From Microvirga antarctica (lineage in GTDB: Bacteria > Pseudomonadota > Alphaproteobacteria > Rhizobiales > Beijerinckiaceae): DNA of 64,000 bases. Below are positions 54,133 to 63,089 of this stretch, in pieces. The stretch lies in assembly GCF_017921815.1 (NCBI RefSeq), contig NZ_JAGEMM010000003.1:310001-374000 (forward strand), written 5' to 3'. A program made the position numbers and the translations under genes. The notes under the pieces were generated by a model. It was given only the letters and a program-made list of their open reading frames with translations. It made no database searches and was not told where the DNA came from. How positions within the stretch are numbered: the first letter of the stretch is position 1; each line of letters starts with the position of its first letter.

Positions 54133-55184
54133 ACGGTCTCCGTGACTTTCAGCAGCCGCGGCGGCTTGTCAGGATTGCGGCCACGCGCATGGGCGATCGC
54201 GTTGACAAGGGGATAGAAGCTCTGGATCAGCGCGATGGGCGCCAGATAGGGATGAATGCCCTCGCCCGATGGCAGCATGATGGAGGCCGGGCCCTCGGCA
54301 GCGCCCGCCACGACGACGGGAATCGCCTGGCCGTTCAGCTTCGTCACAAGATCGTTCACGCCGCTGAGGGTCTCGTCGCGCTGGCTCAGCACGAGAATCG
54401 GAAAGTGGTCGCCGGCGAGCGTCCACGGCCCGTGCATCAGCTCGGCCGAACTCATCGCCTCCGCATGGATGCCAGACGTCTCCTTGAGCTTGAGGGCCGC
54501 TTCCTGGGCCACCGCGAAGCCGACGCCGCGCCCCACCACGAAGAGGTTGTCGGCGCGCGACAGAAGCGGCAGGGCGGCCGACCAATCGGTGGAGACCGCC
54601 GTGTCCAGCACTTCCGGCAATCCCTCGAGAGCCGCCAGCAGAACGCTGTCCTGCGACCAGTGAGCCACGAGCTGGAGGCCGGCGGCAAGTGCTGCGATGA
54701 ACGACTTCGTGGCCGCGACGCTTTTCTCGGGGCCCGCATGGAGCGGCAGCACGATTTCGCAGGTTGCCGCCAGCGGCGATTGCGTGTCGTTGACAAGCGC
54801 AACGGTCAGCGCGCCGTCATCCCGGCCGGCTTGCGCCAGGTGCAGGATATCCGGGCTCCGGCCAGACTGGGAGACGGCGAGAAAGAGCGCGTCGCGCATG
54901 CGCGGCCGCGCCGCGTAGACCGATGTCACGGAGGGTCCGACGGAGGCGGTCACGAGCCCTGAATGGATTTCGAGCAGGTATTTCGCGAAGGTCGCGGCGT
55001 TGTCGGACGAGCCGCGTGCGCAAGTGACTGCGAAGGGGGGAGGCAATGCGCGCAGCCGTGCGCCGAGATCGCGGCAGAGTGGCGCATTGGCGGCGAGCAG
55101 GCGCGCGACGACCTGTGGGGCCTCGCGGGCTTCCCGCAACATCGCGGTGGCGGCTGGGTCGAAAGCGTCGGCGTCAGGAGGCAT
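54129..55184 (-). CDS. SIS-domain protein, probable glucosamine-6-phosphate deaminase (NagB-II type)
   Basis: 351 residues with two SIS domains. First domain: PPFAVTCARGSSDNAATFAK near residue 50 and FLAVSQSGRSPDILHLAQ near 100; second: LFVVGRGVGFAVAQEAALKL near 214 and KETSGIHAEAMSSAELMHGP near 234. The latter resembles the isomerase half of GlmS and the NagB-II deaminases, which convert glucosamine-6-P to fructose-6-P and ammonia. The nagA gene overlaps its stop, which supports that role. There is no glutamine amidotransferase domain, so it is not GlmS. Confidence 0.86.
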   Translation of the reverse strand: MPPDADAFDPAATAMLREAREAPQVVARLLAANAPLCRDLGARLRALPPPFAVTCARGSSDNAATFAKYLLEIHSGLVTASVGPSVTSVYAARPRMRDALFLAVSQSGRSPDILHLAQAGRDDGALTVALVNDTQSPLAATCEIVLPLHAGPEKSVAATKSFIAALAAGLQLVAHWSQDSVLLAALEGLPEVLDTAVSTDWSAALPLLSRADNLFVVGRGVGFAVAQEAALKLKETSGIHAEAMSSAELMHGPWTLAGDHFPILVLSQRDETLSGVNDLVTKLNGQAIPVVVAGAAEGPASIMLPSGEGIHPYLAPIALIQSFYPLVNAIAHARGRNPDKPPRLLKVTETV

Positions 55185-55959
55185 CGGTTGGAATCCGGTC
55201 CGGCTGACCGATCGTCAACTCGGCGACAAAATCATAGGCATCGCCCCGATAATAGGACGACGTGAACTCGACCGCCTCGCCCGAGGCGGTGAAGGACCGG
55301 CGCTCGATATAGAGCGCCGGACTCTGCGGCGGTACCTTGAGAAGGCCTGCCTGCTCGGCGGAGAGCAGAACCGCGTGCAGACGTTGCAACGCGCGGCTTG
55401 GCATCACGCCCTGCTCGTGCAGGACGGAATAGAGCGATTGCTTCACCAGCGACGGGTCTGGCAGAAACCGGCTCGGCACGACCGCATGTTCGATCGCCAT
55501 CGGCACCCCATCCGCAAGCCGGAGGCGGTTGACCCGGCTGACCAGATCGCCCGGCGACAAGCCGAGCGCCATCAGCTCGTTGGGAGCTGCCTGGCCGACC
55601 GAGCGGCTCAACAACACAGCGGATGATGGCAGGCCGCGCGCCGACATGTCGTCCGTGAAGCTCGACAGCCGGGATAGAGGTTGTTCGATCCGTGTCTGCG
55701 GCGCGATGAAGGTGCCCGATCCCCAGCGTTGGACAAGGACGCCCTTCTTGACGAGCCCGTTAATGGCTTTGCGAACCGTGACGCGGGAGACGCCGAGTTG
55801 CTTGGCGAGGTCCCGTTCCCCCGGCAGCGCGTCGGCCGTCTTCAGCGCCCCGCGCTGCAAGGCATCCTCGATCGATTGCTGCAACTGAATGTAGAGCGGT
55901 GTCGGGTTGTCCTCGTCGAGCGGTGTCAGGTCGAGGGATTCGAAGCCGGGGCTAAGCAT
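55174..55959 (-). CDS. GntR-family regulator with UTRA domain (HutC/NagR-like)
   Basis: 261 residues from ATG 55959 (MLSPGFESLDLTPLDEDNPT). The N-terminal winged helix has LPGERDLAKQLGVSRVTVRK near residues 45-64. The C-terminal UTRA domain (about residues 95-255) with EQPLSRLSSFTDDM and SPALYIERRSF is of the type that senses phosphorylated amino sugars. It overlaps the SIS gene by 11 bases and the BadF kinase by 8. It is likely the repressor of the amino-sugar genes, released by GlcNAc-6-P or glucosamine-6-P. Confidence 0.92.
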   Translation of the reverse strand: MLSPGFESLDLTPLDEDNPTPLYIQLQQSIEDALQRGALKTADALPGERDLAKQLGVSRVTVRKAINGLVKKGVLVQRWGSGTFIAPQTRIEQPLSRLSSFTDDMSARGLPSSAVLLSRSVGQAAPNELMALGLSPGDLVSRVNRLRLADGVPMAIEHAVVPSRFLPDPSLVKQSLYSVLHEQGVMPSRALQRLHAVLLSAEQAGLLKVPPQSPALYIERRSFTASGEAVEFTSSYYRGDAYDFVAELTIGQPDRIPTDAS

Positions 55960-56899
55960 CGTTGCCCTCCATGAAGAGACCGCGTGCCAGCAGGATTGCC
56001 CCGTCGAGCGCATCGCCGAGCGGCGGCGTGATGGCGTGCTGCACCGGTGGCGGCAGCCATGGCCGTAGTGGCTCGGCCAACCCGCCGAAGAGGCATAGGG
56101 CGGGAGCGCCAAGATCGAGGAGCCGCAAGGCGATCTGCGACACATCGGCCGCGGCCCGTTCGATCACGTCCAGAGCCAGTGGATCACGAGCCTCGGCATG
56201 CTGGAGAACGACCGGCGCGAAACGCGCGAAGTCGCCCGGGCGAGCGCTGCCGACCCAATCGATCAGGGCCTCCGGGCTGTTGCCGAATTCCGCGAGTATG
56301 GTTGTGGCGAGCGTGGATCCGGGAAGGCGTCCGTCACGGGTCCAGATCGCGCGGCGAAGGACATCGCGCCCGATTGCGGCCCCGCTTCCCTCGTCGGAGA
56401 TTTCGTGGCCCCATCCGCCGACATAGTGGCGCGCTCCGGCCACGCTTGCGTAGCCGCATGACCCTGTGCCGATGATCAGGATCGCCCCGTCCTTCCCGCC
56501 AAAGGCGCCAAGCCAGGCCGTATGTGCGTCTGTCTCGACAGCCATGGCCGCAAAGGGATGGGGCAAGGTCATGAATTGTTGCAGCGACGTGGCCTGGCCT
56601 GCTCCTGCAGCCCCCATGCCAACGTAGGTCCGCGCCCAATCGGCCTCCGTGAGGCCGGCCTCACCGGCCGCCGCGCGGGTTGCGGCAAGCACCGACCGCC
56701 ACACCAGCGCGGGATCGAGGCGCACATTGGCCGGGCCACCTGACCCTTCACCCAAGAGCCTGCCACTGGCATCGCGCAGGCGTGCGCGGCACTTCGTGCC
56801 GCCGCCATCGATACCGAGAAACAAGGGGTTTTGCGTGGTCAAATGGGGGGCCGATCCTGTGCACGCCGCGGGGACGCGCCGTTGCGCCAACCATGCCAC
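55952..56899 (-). CDS. BadF/BadG-family N-acetylglucosamine kinase
   Basis: Up to 315 residues; the core begins NPLFLGIDGGGTKCRARLRD. The start is uncertain: GTG 56899 (MAWLAQRR) or TTG 56842 (LTTQNPLF), and neither has a good SD. Phosphate loop GIDGGGTKCR, then GTGSCGYASV with GWGHEISDEGSGAAIGRDVL near 165-185. ASKHA family; bacterial members are GlcNAc kinases. Making GlcNAc-6-P would feed nagA in the same operon. Similar in fold but diverged from the kinase at 46113-47015. Confidence 0.88.
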   Translation of the reverse strand: MAWLAQRRVPAACTGSAPHLTTQNPLFLGIDGGGTKCRARLRDASGRLLGEGSGGPANVRLDPALVWRSVLAATRAAAGEAGLTEADWARTYVGMGAAGAGQATSLQQFMTLPHPFAAMAVETDAHTAWLGAFGGKDGAILIIGTGSCGYASVAGARHYVGGWGHEISDEGSGAAIGRDVLRRAIWTRDGRLPGSTLATTILAEFGNSPEALIDWVGSARPGDFARFAPVVLQHAEARDPLALDVIERAAADVSQIALRLLDLGAPALCLFGGLAEPLRPWLPPPVQHAITPPLGDALDGAILLARGLFMEGNDA

Positions 56900-57076
56900 T
56901 TAATGTCCAGTTCGTGAAGGCCCTGGACGATCCGCGGCGATGAGACCGTCGGGTGCGAGCGAGAACGAATGGGCCTTTCCGACAAGCCCGTGGATGCGCG
57001 CGATACCACTAGAAGAGCACTTGGCCGTGCTCTGCGCGCTTTCGTGAGGGCTTTTTTCGCGGGGCTGATCGTTTTG

Positions 57077-59377
57077 TCAGGCGCAACGGGCCCGCTGCCG
57101 GTCGAGAAAATGCTGTACTTCCTCCATTGGCATCGGCTCGGCATAGAGATTGCCCTGCGCCTGTGCGCAGCCGCGCGACCTCAGGAATTCGGCCTGCTCC
57201 TCCGTCTCGACACCCTCGGCGATCACATTCATGCCGAGGCTCAATCCCAGTTCGATCACCGCCTGGACGATCGCCGCGTTCTCCGAATCAGTCTCCAGAT
57301 CCGTGACGAAGCTCTGGTCGATCTTGATGTCGTCGACCGGAAACTGCTTGAGGTGAATGAGAGACGCGTAGCCAGTCCCGAAATCATCCAATGCGATGCG
57401 GATGCCGCTGTCGTGAAACTGCTTGAGCGCCGTCACCACATGGGTCGAACTGCGCCCGAGGAACACCGTTTCGGTGATCTCGACCTCCAGCCTCTCGTTG
57501 GGAACGCCGGCCTCCTGGAGGATGTCGATGAAGCGCTTGGCCAGCCCGATCCAGTTGAACTGCGCGGTCGAGAGATTGACCGCAACACGGCCGCAATCGA
57601 TGCCGCGGTCGAGCCATCGCCGGATATCGCCTGCGACCTGCCGAATCATATGTTCGCCGACCGTAATCGACAATTCAGGGTCCTCGAAGGCGGTGAGAAA
57701 CGAGGCGGGGGTCAGGAAGCCCTGTTCGGGATGCTGCCAGCGCGCCAGGGCCTCGAAGCCCGTCACCTTGCCCGAAACAAGGTCGACCTTGGGTTGGTAA
57801 TAGGGAATGATTTCGCCAAGCCGCACCGCCTCCTGAATCTCGCGGCTCACGGTCGCGCGCTGTTCGATTCGATGGCGCATGTCAGGCGTGTACGCTACCG
57901 CCCGGTTGCGCCCCTGCGCCTTGGCTGCATAGAGGGCCAGATCCGCGTCTTTGAGAAGCTCCGTCGGCTTGCGATCATGTTCGGGAAATCCCGCGACTCC
58001 GATGCTTGCAAGGCCCGAGAGAACTTCGTCGCCGTGGCGGAACGGAAAACGCAGTTCCGAGAGCACCTGCTCGGCGAGGCTCATGGCATTGGCGAGCAGA
58101 ATCGGCTCGATGACGACGATGACGAACTCGTCGCCGCCCAGCCGGGCGACGGTATCGCACTCGCGCATCATCACCTTCAGGCGATTCGCGGTCTCCTTCA
58201 GCAGAGCATCGCCCGCATCGTGGCCCATCGTATCGTTGACGGTCTTGAGGTTGTCGAGATCCACCAGAAGGATGCTGACATGGGTGCCGTTGCGCTCGGC
58301 TTCGGCCAAAGCCTGCTCGAGGCGGCTCTGGAAAAGCCCGCGGTTGGGAAGGCCGGTGAGGGAATCGTGGCTGGCCGCGCGCCACACCCTCTCCTCGGCC
58401 GCCTTGCGCTCGGTAATATCGACCACAGCCGACATGACGAAATGTTCGCCGCGGATCTCCACCATGTCGCCGGCCACCAGGACGGCGCGGAGCGTTCCAT
58501 CCGCCAGGCGGATGGTGGTTTCGAATCCGGTGACGCGGCCATCCTGGGCGAGTTTGTCCAGAAAGATCGCGCGATCGTCAGGGTTCTCATAGACCTCGGC
58601 GGCCGAGCGGATCCCCAATGTCTCGGGCTCGATCCCGAAATAGCGGATCGCGGCGTCATTGGTGGTGACCAGCGTGCCGTCGGCGCGGGATACGATGAGG
58701 GGAATCGGAACGGTCTTGAACATCGTCTCGAACATCGCCCGGCTTTCGACGAGCGCGTCCTTGGCCTCACGGGCTGCCTGCGTGGCGGCCCACTCGGTGC
58801 GTTGCAGCCGGTTCGACCGGGTGACGACCAGAATCAGCGCGAGGTTGAGCGTGACCATCGCCAGAATCAGCCCGGTCTCGGTGGGGTTCGCCTTCTCGGG
58901 CAAAAGGTACCCGCCGAGCAGCAGAATGCTGCAGGTCACGCCGGCTGTCACGGTCCAGCGAAAGGATGTCGGGACGACCAGATAATAGATCGACGGCAGC
59001 AGAAGCACGACGAAGAGGGCGAGATTGCTGTGCGAGCTGACCAGAAAGGCCACGCCGATTGCGGTGGCAAGTTCCCACAGCAACATCAGCCGCTGCGCGT
59101 GCTGAAAGGTCGTCGCCCACCTGACCAGCCAGACGCAAAGAATAGACACCGCAACGACTCCAACCCGCGCCGGAATCGCCACGTAGAAGTGCGGATCGCC
59201 GTAAAATCGCCAGTCGCTCAGCAGGAAGAGGGCGTTCAGCACGGAGGAGAGCAGAAAAAGCACCCGCACATGCCGGAGGGTGTCGGGAAGACGCTCCGCC
59301 TGGAAGGCTGCCTCTCTGCCCGGCGCGCGAAACTCGCCGCCCAGGGGGGTTAGGGGATGAGAGGACGTCTCTGACAT
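57077..59377 (-). CDS. Membrane-bound GGDEF/EAL-domain cyclic-di-GMP protein
   Basis: 766 residues. An N-terminal sensor of about five or six helices (residues 35-190; for example ALFVVLLLPSIYYLVVPTSF) is followed by a PAS domain (about 205-320, PIPLIVSRADGTLVTTNDAA). A GGDEF domain (330-495) contains the intact RLGGDEFVIVV, and an EAL domain (515-760) contains TGFEALARWQHPEQG and DDFGTGYASLIHLKQF with AEGVETEEQAEFL. Both active sites look complete, so it could make or break cyclic-di-GMP. It is the catalytic opposite of the degenerate protein at 19389-21059. The sensed signal is unknown. Confidence 0.93.
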   Translation of the reverse strand: MSETSSHPLTPLGGEFRAPGREAAFQAERLPDTLRHVRVLFLLSSVLNALFLLSDWRFYGDPHFYVAIPARVGVVAVSILCVWLVRWATTFQHAQRLMLLWELATAIGVAFLVSSHSNLALFVVLLLPSIYYLVVPTSFRWTVTAGVTCSILLLGGYLLPEKANPTETGLILAMVTLNLALILVVTRSNRLQRTEWAATQAAREAKDALVESRAMFETMFKTVPIPLIVSRADGTLVTTNDAAIRYFGIEPETLGIRSAAEVYENPDDRAIFLDKLAQDGRVTGFETTIRLADGTLRAVLVAGDMVEIRGEHFVMSAVVDITERKAAEERVWRAASHDSLTGLPNRGLFQSRLEQALAEAERNGTHVSILLVDLDNLKTVNDTMGHDAGDALLKETANRLKVMMRECDTVARLGGDEFVIVVIEPILLANAMSLAEQVLSELRFPFRHGDEVLSGLASIGVAGFPEHDRKPTELLKDADLALYAAKAQGRNRAVAYTPDMRHRIEQRATVSREIQEAVRLGEIIPYYQPKVDLVSGKVTGFEALARWQHPEQGFLTPASFLTAFEDPELSITVGEHMIRQVAGDIRRWLDRGIDCGRVAVNLSTAQFNWIGLAKRFIDILQEAGVPNERLEVEITETVFLGRSSTHVVTALKQFHDSGIRIALDDFGTGYASLIHLKQFPVDDIKIDQSFVTDLETDSENAAIVQAVIELGLSLGMNVIAEGVETEEQAEFLRSRGCAQAQGNLYAEPMPMEEVQHFLDRQRARCA

Positions 59378-59545
59378 GGGAGTGTGACGGGGCTCGTCCT
59401 CTGGTGAGTTGCGGAAAACGGGCCGAAACGCTGTCAGACCCTAGCGGACAAAACTGCCCGGCCCAAGGAATATAAGACACTACTCCGTATGCGAAGCACG
59501 GCGCATTATCGCCGCGCGGCGACGGATCAGAGCATTCCTGCCAGG

Positions 59546-60232
59546 CTAGGCAGAACGGTCGGACGACCACGGCCGGCTCATGACCTCGGCCGGCGAGCCG
59601 GACGCCACAACGCGCCCCTCGGCGACAAATGCCATCTGGTCGGCCACATCAGCCACCTCGTCGGGGGTGTGGATGGTCATCAGGATGGTGACCGCCCGGT
59701 GGCGTCGCATGGCGTCGACCACGAGGATCATATCCTCGCGCAGCGCCGGATCAAGGCTGCTGAAGGGCTCGTCCAGAAGGATCAACGGGCGGCGCGACAC
59801 CAGCGCCCGGGCGAGTGCGACCCGCTGGCGCTGGCCGCCCGACATGTCCTCGGGTCGGCGCCGTTCCAGCCCACTCAGCCCGACCGCCGCAAGAGCGTCC
59901 ACCACGGCCTCCCGCTCAGACCGGTCGAGCCGCAGCGAAGGGCGCAGGCCGAGGCTGGCGTTCTCTTCCGCCGTGAGATGCGGAAACAGGTTGTGGTCCT
60001 GGAAGACCATGGCCACCGGTCTTTTGGCTGGCGGCAGCGGCAGCAGGTCCTGTCCATCGAAGCTAAGAGCGCCGCTTTCCGGCGTCTCGAACCCGGCGAT
60101 CATGTGCAGGAGCGTGGTCTTGCCCCCGCCTGACGGTCCCACGATGGCGCATAGCGCCCCGGCTGCCACCGTCAGCGTGTACTCAGCCCTGAAATCGGGC
60201 CAGACAAGACGGCAATTCTCAATCCGCAGCAT
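59546..60232 (-). CDS. thiQ: Thiamine ABC transporter ATP-binding protein
   Basis: 228 residues from ATG 60232 (MLRIENCRLVWPDFRAEY). Walker A GPSGGGKTTL near residue 34, signature MSGGQRQRVALARAL near 130 and Walker B LILLDEPFSSLD near 150. The short length and position behind thiP and thiB mark it as ThiQ. It overlaps thiP by 14 bases; the operon is controlled by a TPP riboswitch. Confidence 0.92.
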   Translation of the reverse strand: MLRIENCRLVWPDFRAEYTLTVAAGALCAIVGPSGGGKTTLLHMIAGFETPESGALSFDGQDLLPLPPAKRPVAMVFQDHNLFPHLTAEENASLGLRPSLRLDRSEREAVVDALAAVGLSGLERRRPEDMSGGQRQRVALARALVSRRPLILLDEPFSSLDPALREDMILVVDAMRRHRAVTILMTIHTPDEVADVADQMAFVAEGRVVASGSPAEVMSRPWSSDRSA

Positions 60233-61793
60233 GGGACATCCGGCCTGACAGGTGAGCGAGACAAAACGCCATGGCAAGGATCAGGAGGCCGATGGCCGAG
60301 GCCTCATCAAGGCGATAGGCTCCGAGACGCTCGTAGAGCAGATAGGGCAGGGTGCGCAGTTCAGCGCCACCAAAAAGCGCCACGATTCCGAAATCACCGA
60401 ACGACAGCGCCATCGACAGGGCAAACGCCGCGGCGAACGGCCGTCGCAGCATCGGCCAGTCCATGATCGAAAACCTCGACCATCCCGACAATCCCAGGGT
60501 CTGCGACAGCCTTCCATAGCGTTCTTCCGCGATGAACTGGCGGGGCGCGATCGACCGATAGGCGAAGGGGAGGGCAGCAAGCCCGTTGATGAGCGGGAGG
60601 AGCAGAAAGCCTGCCTGCGCGGGTTCTACAAATCGGCGCATCATCAGAAACAGTCCGGCCGTCAGCGCAAAGGGCGGAACCGCCAGCAGCAGATTCGGCA
60701 GGATGTCGTAGAAGGCGGCAACGGCGGGCGACCGCGACCGAAGGCGCGCGCGGCGCGCGGCCGCCCCAAGCGCCAGCGCCAGCAGGCATGCGACGGCAGC
60801 GGCGGCCGTGGCGATGGCAAGGCTGGTGGCGAACGCGACCGCCACATCCCTGTCCAGCACCGCGCCTATGAAGGCGATGCCACTCAGCACACTCAGGAGA
60901 AGCGGCCCGATGAATACCGATGCGATTATCAGAACGCCAACATCGACGCGCTTCAGCGCCCGATGGCTCCGGTCCGTCCGCGCCGCCGGCAAGCGTGTTG
61001 TCAGGGCCGCGGGCGGCCGAGTGAAAGCGCGGTTCAACGCGAGGGTCACCGACAGGCAGACGGCTATCTGCACCAGGGCGAGCCAGGCGGCGCGGCCGAA
61101 ATCGAAATCGATCTTGAGCGCCTCGTAGATGGCGACCTCGAGAGTCGCCCGCCCCGGACCGCCGCCGAGCGCCAGCACGATGGCAAAACTCTTGAAGCAG
61201 AGCAGGAACACGAGACTCGCCAGTCCGGGCAGTTCGGCTCGCAAAACCGGCCAGTCGAGATGGCGAAATGACTGACCGGGGGTGAACCCGAGGCTCGACG
61301 CCAGGCGCCATTGCTCCGCCGGCACCACGCTCAGGCCATCAAGCACGATCCGAGCGACGAAAGGCGAGTTGAGGAACACATGGGCGATGAGAATTCCGGG
61401 ATAGCCGAAGATGCTGGCGTCGCTGCTCCAGCCCAATACGCTCAGGCCGCTCGCGATCCATCCGCTGCGACCATAGACGCTGATCACCGCCAGCACCGCG
61501 ACGATCCCGGGGATGACCATCGTCGTGCCCAGCGCTGCCAGCACGGCGTCACGGCCGGGAAACCGGCGCCTTGCCAGCGCCAAAGCGAGTGCGGTGCCAA
61601 AGCCGATCGACAGGAGCGTGGAGAGAGTCGCCTGTGTCAGCGAAAAGACAAGGACGCGAAACAGATAGGGACCGATCGACAGAAGCGTCGGCTTGCCGCC
61701 GTCGATCGTCACGAGCGCGATGAAGCTGCCGCCCACGAGAGCAAGAATCGCGAAGGCGACGATGCTCCCGGGATGAGGCAGCGGCAACCGCAT
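60219..61793 (-). CDS. thiP: Thiamine/TPP ABC transporter permease (fused two-half)
   Basis: 524 residues from ATG 61793 (MRLPLPHPGSIVAFAILALV); a GTG at 61826 would overlap thiB by 25 bases. Two permease halves of about six helices each sit in one chain, as in ThiP and FbpB. The halves carry EAA-like loops: RLASSLGFTPGQSFRHLDWP near 175 and RLSQTLGLSGWSRFSIMDWP near 435. It imports thiamine and its phosphates with ThiB and ThiQ. Confidence 0.93.
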   Translation of the reverse strand: MRLPLPHPGSIVAFAILALVGGSFIALVTIDGGKPTLLSIGPYLFRVLVFSLTQATLSTLLSIGFGTALALALARRRFPGRDAVLAALGTTMVIPGIVAVLAVISVYGRSGWIASGLSVLGWSSDASIFGYPGILIAHVFLNSPFVARIVLDGLSVVPAEQWRLASSLGFTPGQSFRHLDWPVLRAELPGLASLVFLLCFKSFAIVLALGGGPGRATLEVAIYEALKIDFDFGRAAWLALVQIAVCLSVTLALNRAFTRPPAALTTRLPAARTDRSHRALKRVDVGVLIIASVFIGPLLLSVLSGIAFIGAVLDRDVAVAFATSLAIATAAAAVACLLALALGAAARRARLRSRSPAVAAFYDILPNLLLAVPPFALTAGLFLMMRRFVEPAQAGFLLLPLINGLAALPFAYRSIAPRQFIAEERYGRLSQTLGLSGWSRFSIMDWPMLRRPFAAAFALSMALSFGDFGIVALFGGAELRTLPYLLYERLGAYRLDEASAIGLLILAMAFCLAHLSGRMSHAAD

Positions 61794-61801
61794 GGGGGGC
61801 C

Positions 61802-62806
61802 TTAGCGGGAGGTGGCGTTGAGCCACTCATCCGTGAAGGTACGCCGGTTCTGCTGCACCTCCTCGGGCGTGTACAGCAGGGTCTTCGAGGGTTTCACGAG
61901 ATCCCGGAACGCTGCCGGAAGGCCCGCCGCCGGGTCTTTCACCGGCATCATCCAGTTGCCCTCGGGCATGGCGGATTGAAACGGCTCGGACAGGACGAAC
62001 GCCATGAACGACTTGGCAAGTGCAGCCTGCTTGGTCGTCCGGGTCATGCCCGCCAGTTCGACGTGAAGGTAATGTCCCTCCGTGAAACCTGCCGCCTTGA
62101 AGTTGTCCTTCTTCTCCGCGACCGCATGGTAGGCGGGTGAGGTCGTGTACGACAGAACCATGTCGGCCTCGCCTTTCATGAACAGCCCATAGGCTTCCGA
62201 CCAGCCCTTCGTGAAGGTCACGACGCGCGGCTTCAGGCGGCCCCACGCCTGTCCTGCCTCATCCCCATAGACCTTGCGCATCCACAGCATGAAGCCGAGG
62301 CCGGGTGCACTGGTCCGGGGATCCTGCAGCACGATCTTCGGCCCGTTCGGGCTGTCGACAAGCTCCTTCAGGCTTTTGGGCGGGTTGGGGAGCTTGTTCG
62401 CGTCGTAGACGAAGGCGAGATAGCCCCAGTCGAAGGGGATGAACGTGTCGTCCGACCATGCGATCGGCAAAGAGAGATTTTTGACGTCCGCCTGATGGGC
62501 GGCGAAAAGTCCAAGCGCTTTGGCCTCGGCGGCGAGATTCATGTCGAGGCCGACGACGACATCTGCCTTCGTGCTCTCACCCTCCAGTCGCAGCCGCCCG
62601 ACGAGGCTGCCGGCATCCTCGGCAGTGACGAACGTGAGCTCGCAGCCGCAGCCTGCCTCGAAACGATCCTTGATGAGCTTGCCCGGCCCGTATTTCCCCG
62701 CAAAGGACCCGTAGGTATAGACCGTCAGCACGGGCCTGGATTGCGCCGCGGCAACGCCGATCGATATGGCAAGCAGGCCTGCGGCAAGAACAAATTTGCG
62801 GATCAT
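61802..62806 (-). CDS. thiB: Thiamine ABC transporter substrate-binding protein
   Basis: 334 residues from ATG 62806 (SD GGGAG, 8 bases upstream; frame open to 62929). The signal peptide MIRKFVLAAGLLAISIGVAA ends at AQS near residue 22. SBP_bac_6-type fold with TVYTYGSFAGKYGPGKLIKD and ADVVVGLDMNLAAEA; SYTTSPAYH contributes to the thiamine pocket. Periplasmic receptor for thiamine, TMP or TPP. It is directly downstream of a TPP riboswitch. Confidence 0.93.
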   Translation of the reverse strand: MIRKFVLAAGLLAISIGVAAAQSRPVLTVYTYGSFAGKYGPGKLIKDRFEAGCGCELTFVTAEDAGSLVGRLRLEGESTKADVVVGLDMNLAAEAKALGLFAAHQADVKNLSLPIAWSDDTFIPFDWGYLAFVYDANKLPNPPKSLKELVDSPNGPKIVLQDPRTSAPGLGFMLWMRKVYGDEAGQAWGRLKPRVVTFTKGWSEAYGLFMKGEADMVLSYTTSPAYHAVAEKKDNFKAAGFTEGHYLHVELAGMTRTTKQAALAKSFMAFVLSEPFQSAMPEGNWMMPVKDPAAGLPAAFRDLVKPSKTLLYTPEEVQQNRRTFTDEWLNATSR

Positions 62807-62889
62807 CAGACGACTCCCATGCAAAAAGACAAGCCGGACGGTCGGCATAACGTGCACGGGGCGCAGCCAGGTGGATCTGCGAGATCGCA

Positions 62890-62980
62890 TGCTCATTCCC
62901 TCCGCCGGCATAACCCGGATCAGGTTCAACGGGTCGACGGCCTGGCCGCCTCTCAGCCCTGATCGTGGGCTCCCCGTGAG
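62890..62980 (-). promoter_or_regulatory. TPP riboswitch (THI element)
   Basis: On the minus strand the conserved parts appear in order: GGGGAGCCC, GGGCTGAGAGG, CCCGTTGAACCTGATCCGGG and TTATGCCGGCGGAGGGAATG. These are the sensor helices of the thiamine-pyrophosphate riboswitch. It ends 84 bases before the thiB start codon. A short weak hairpin followed by CTTTTTG about 20-40 bases upstream of thiB could be the expression platform, but initiation control is equally possible. Confidence 0.96.
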
Positions 62981-63089
62981 ACGTCCCGCTTCTAGACCAG
63001 TTCCGACACCCTCACAAGCTTGGTCACAGGCGCGGTTGCGGGGCGTTTGAATTTCTGCTTGGGATAGGGACGGGCGTTAGGAGATTACA

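Noticed and set aside
56969-59353. 794-residue plus-strand open frame
   Set aside because: Antisense to the GGDEF/EAL gene, whose domains are complete and unmistakable; the plus-strand product is composition-driven and unlike any family.
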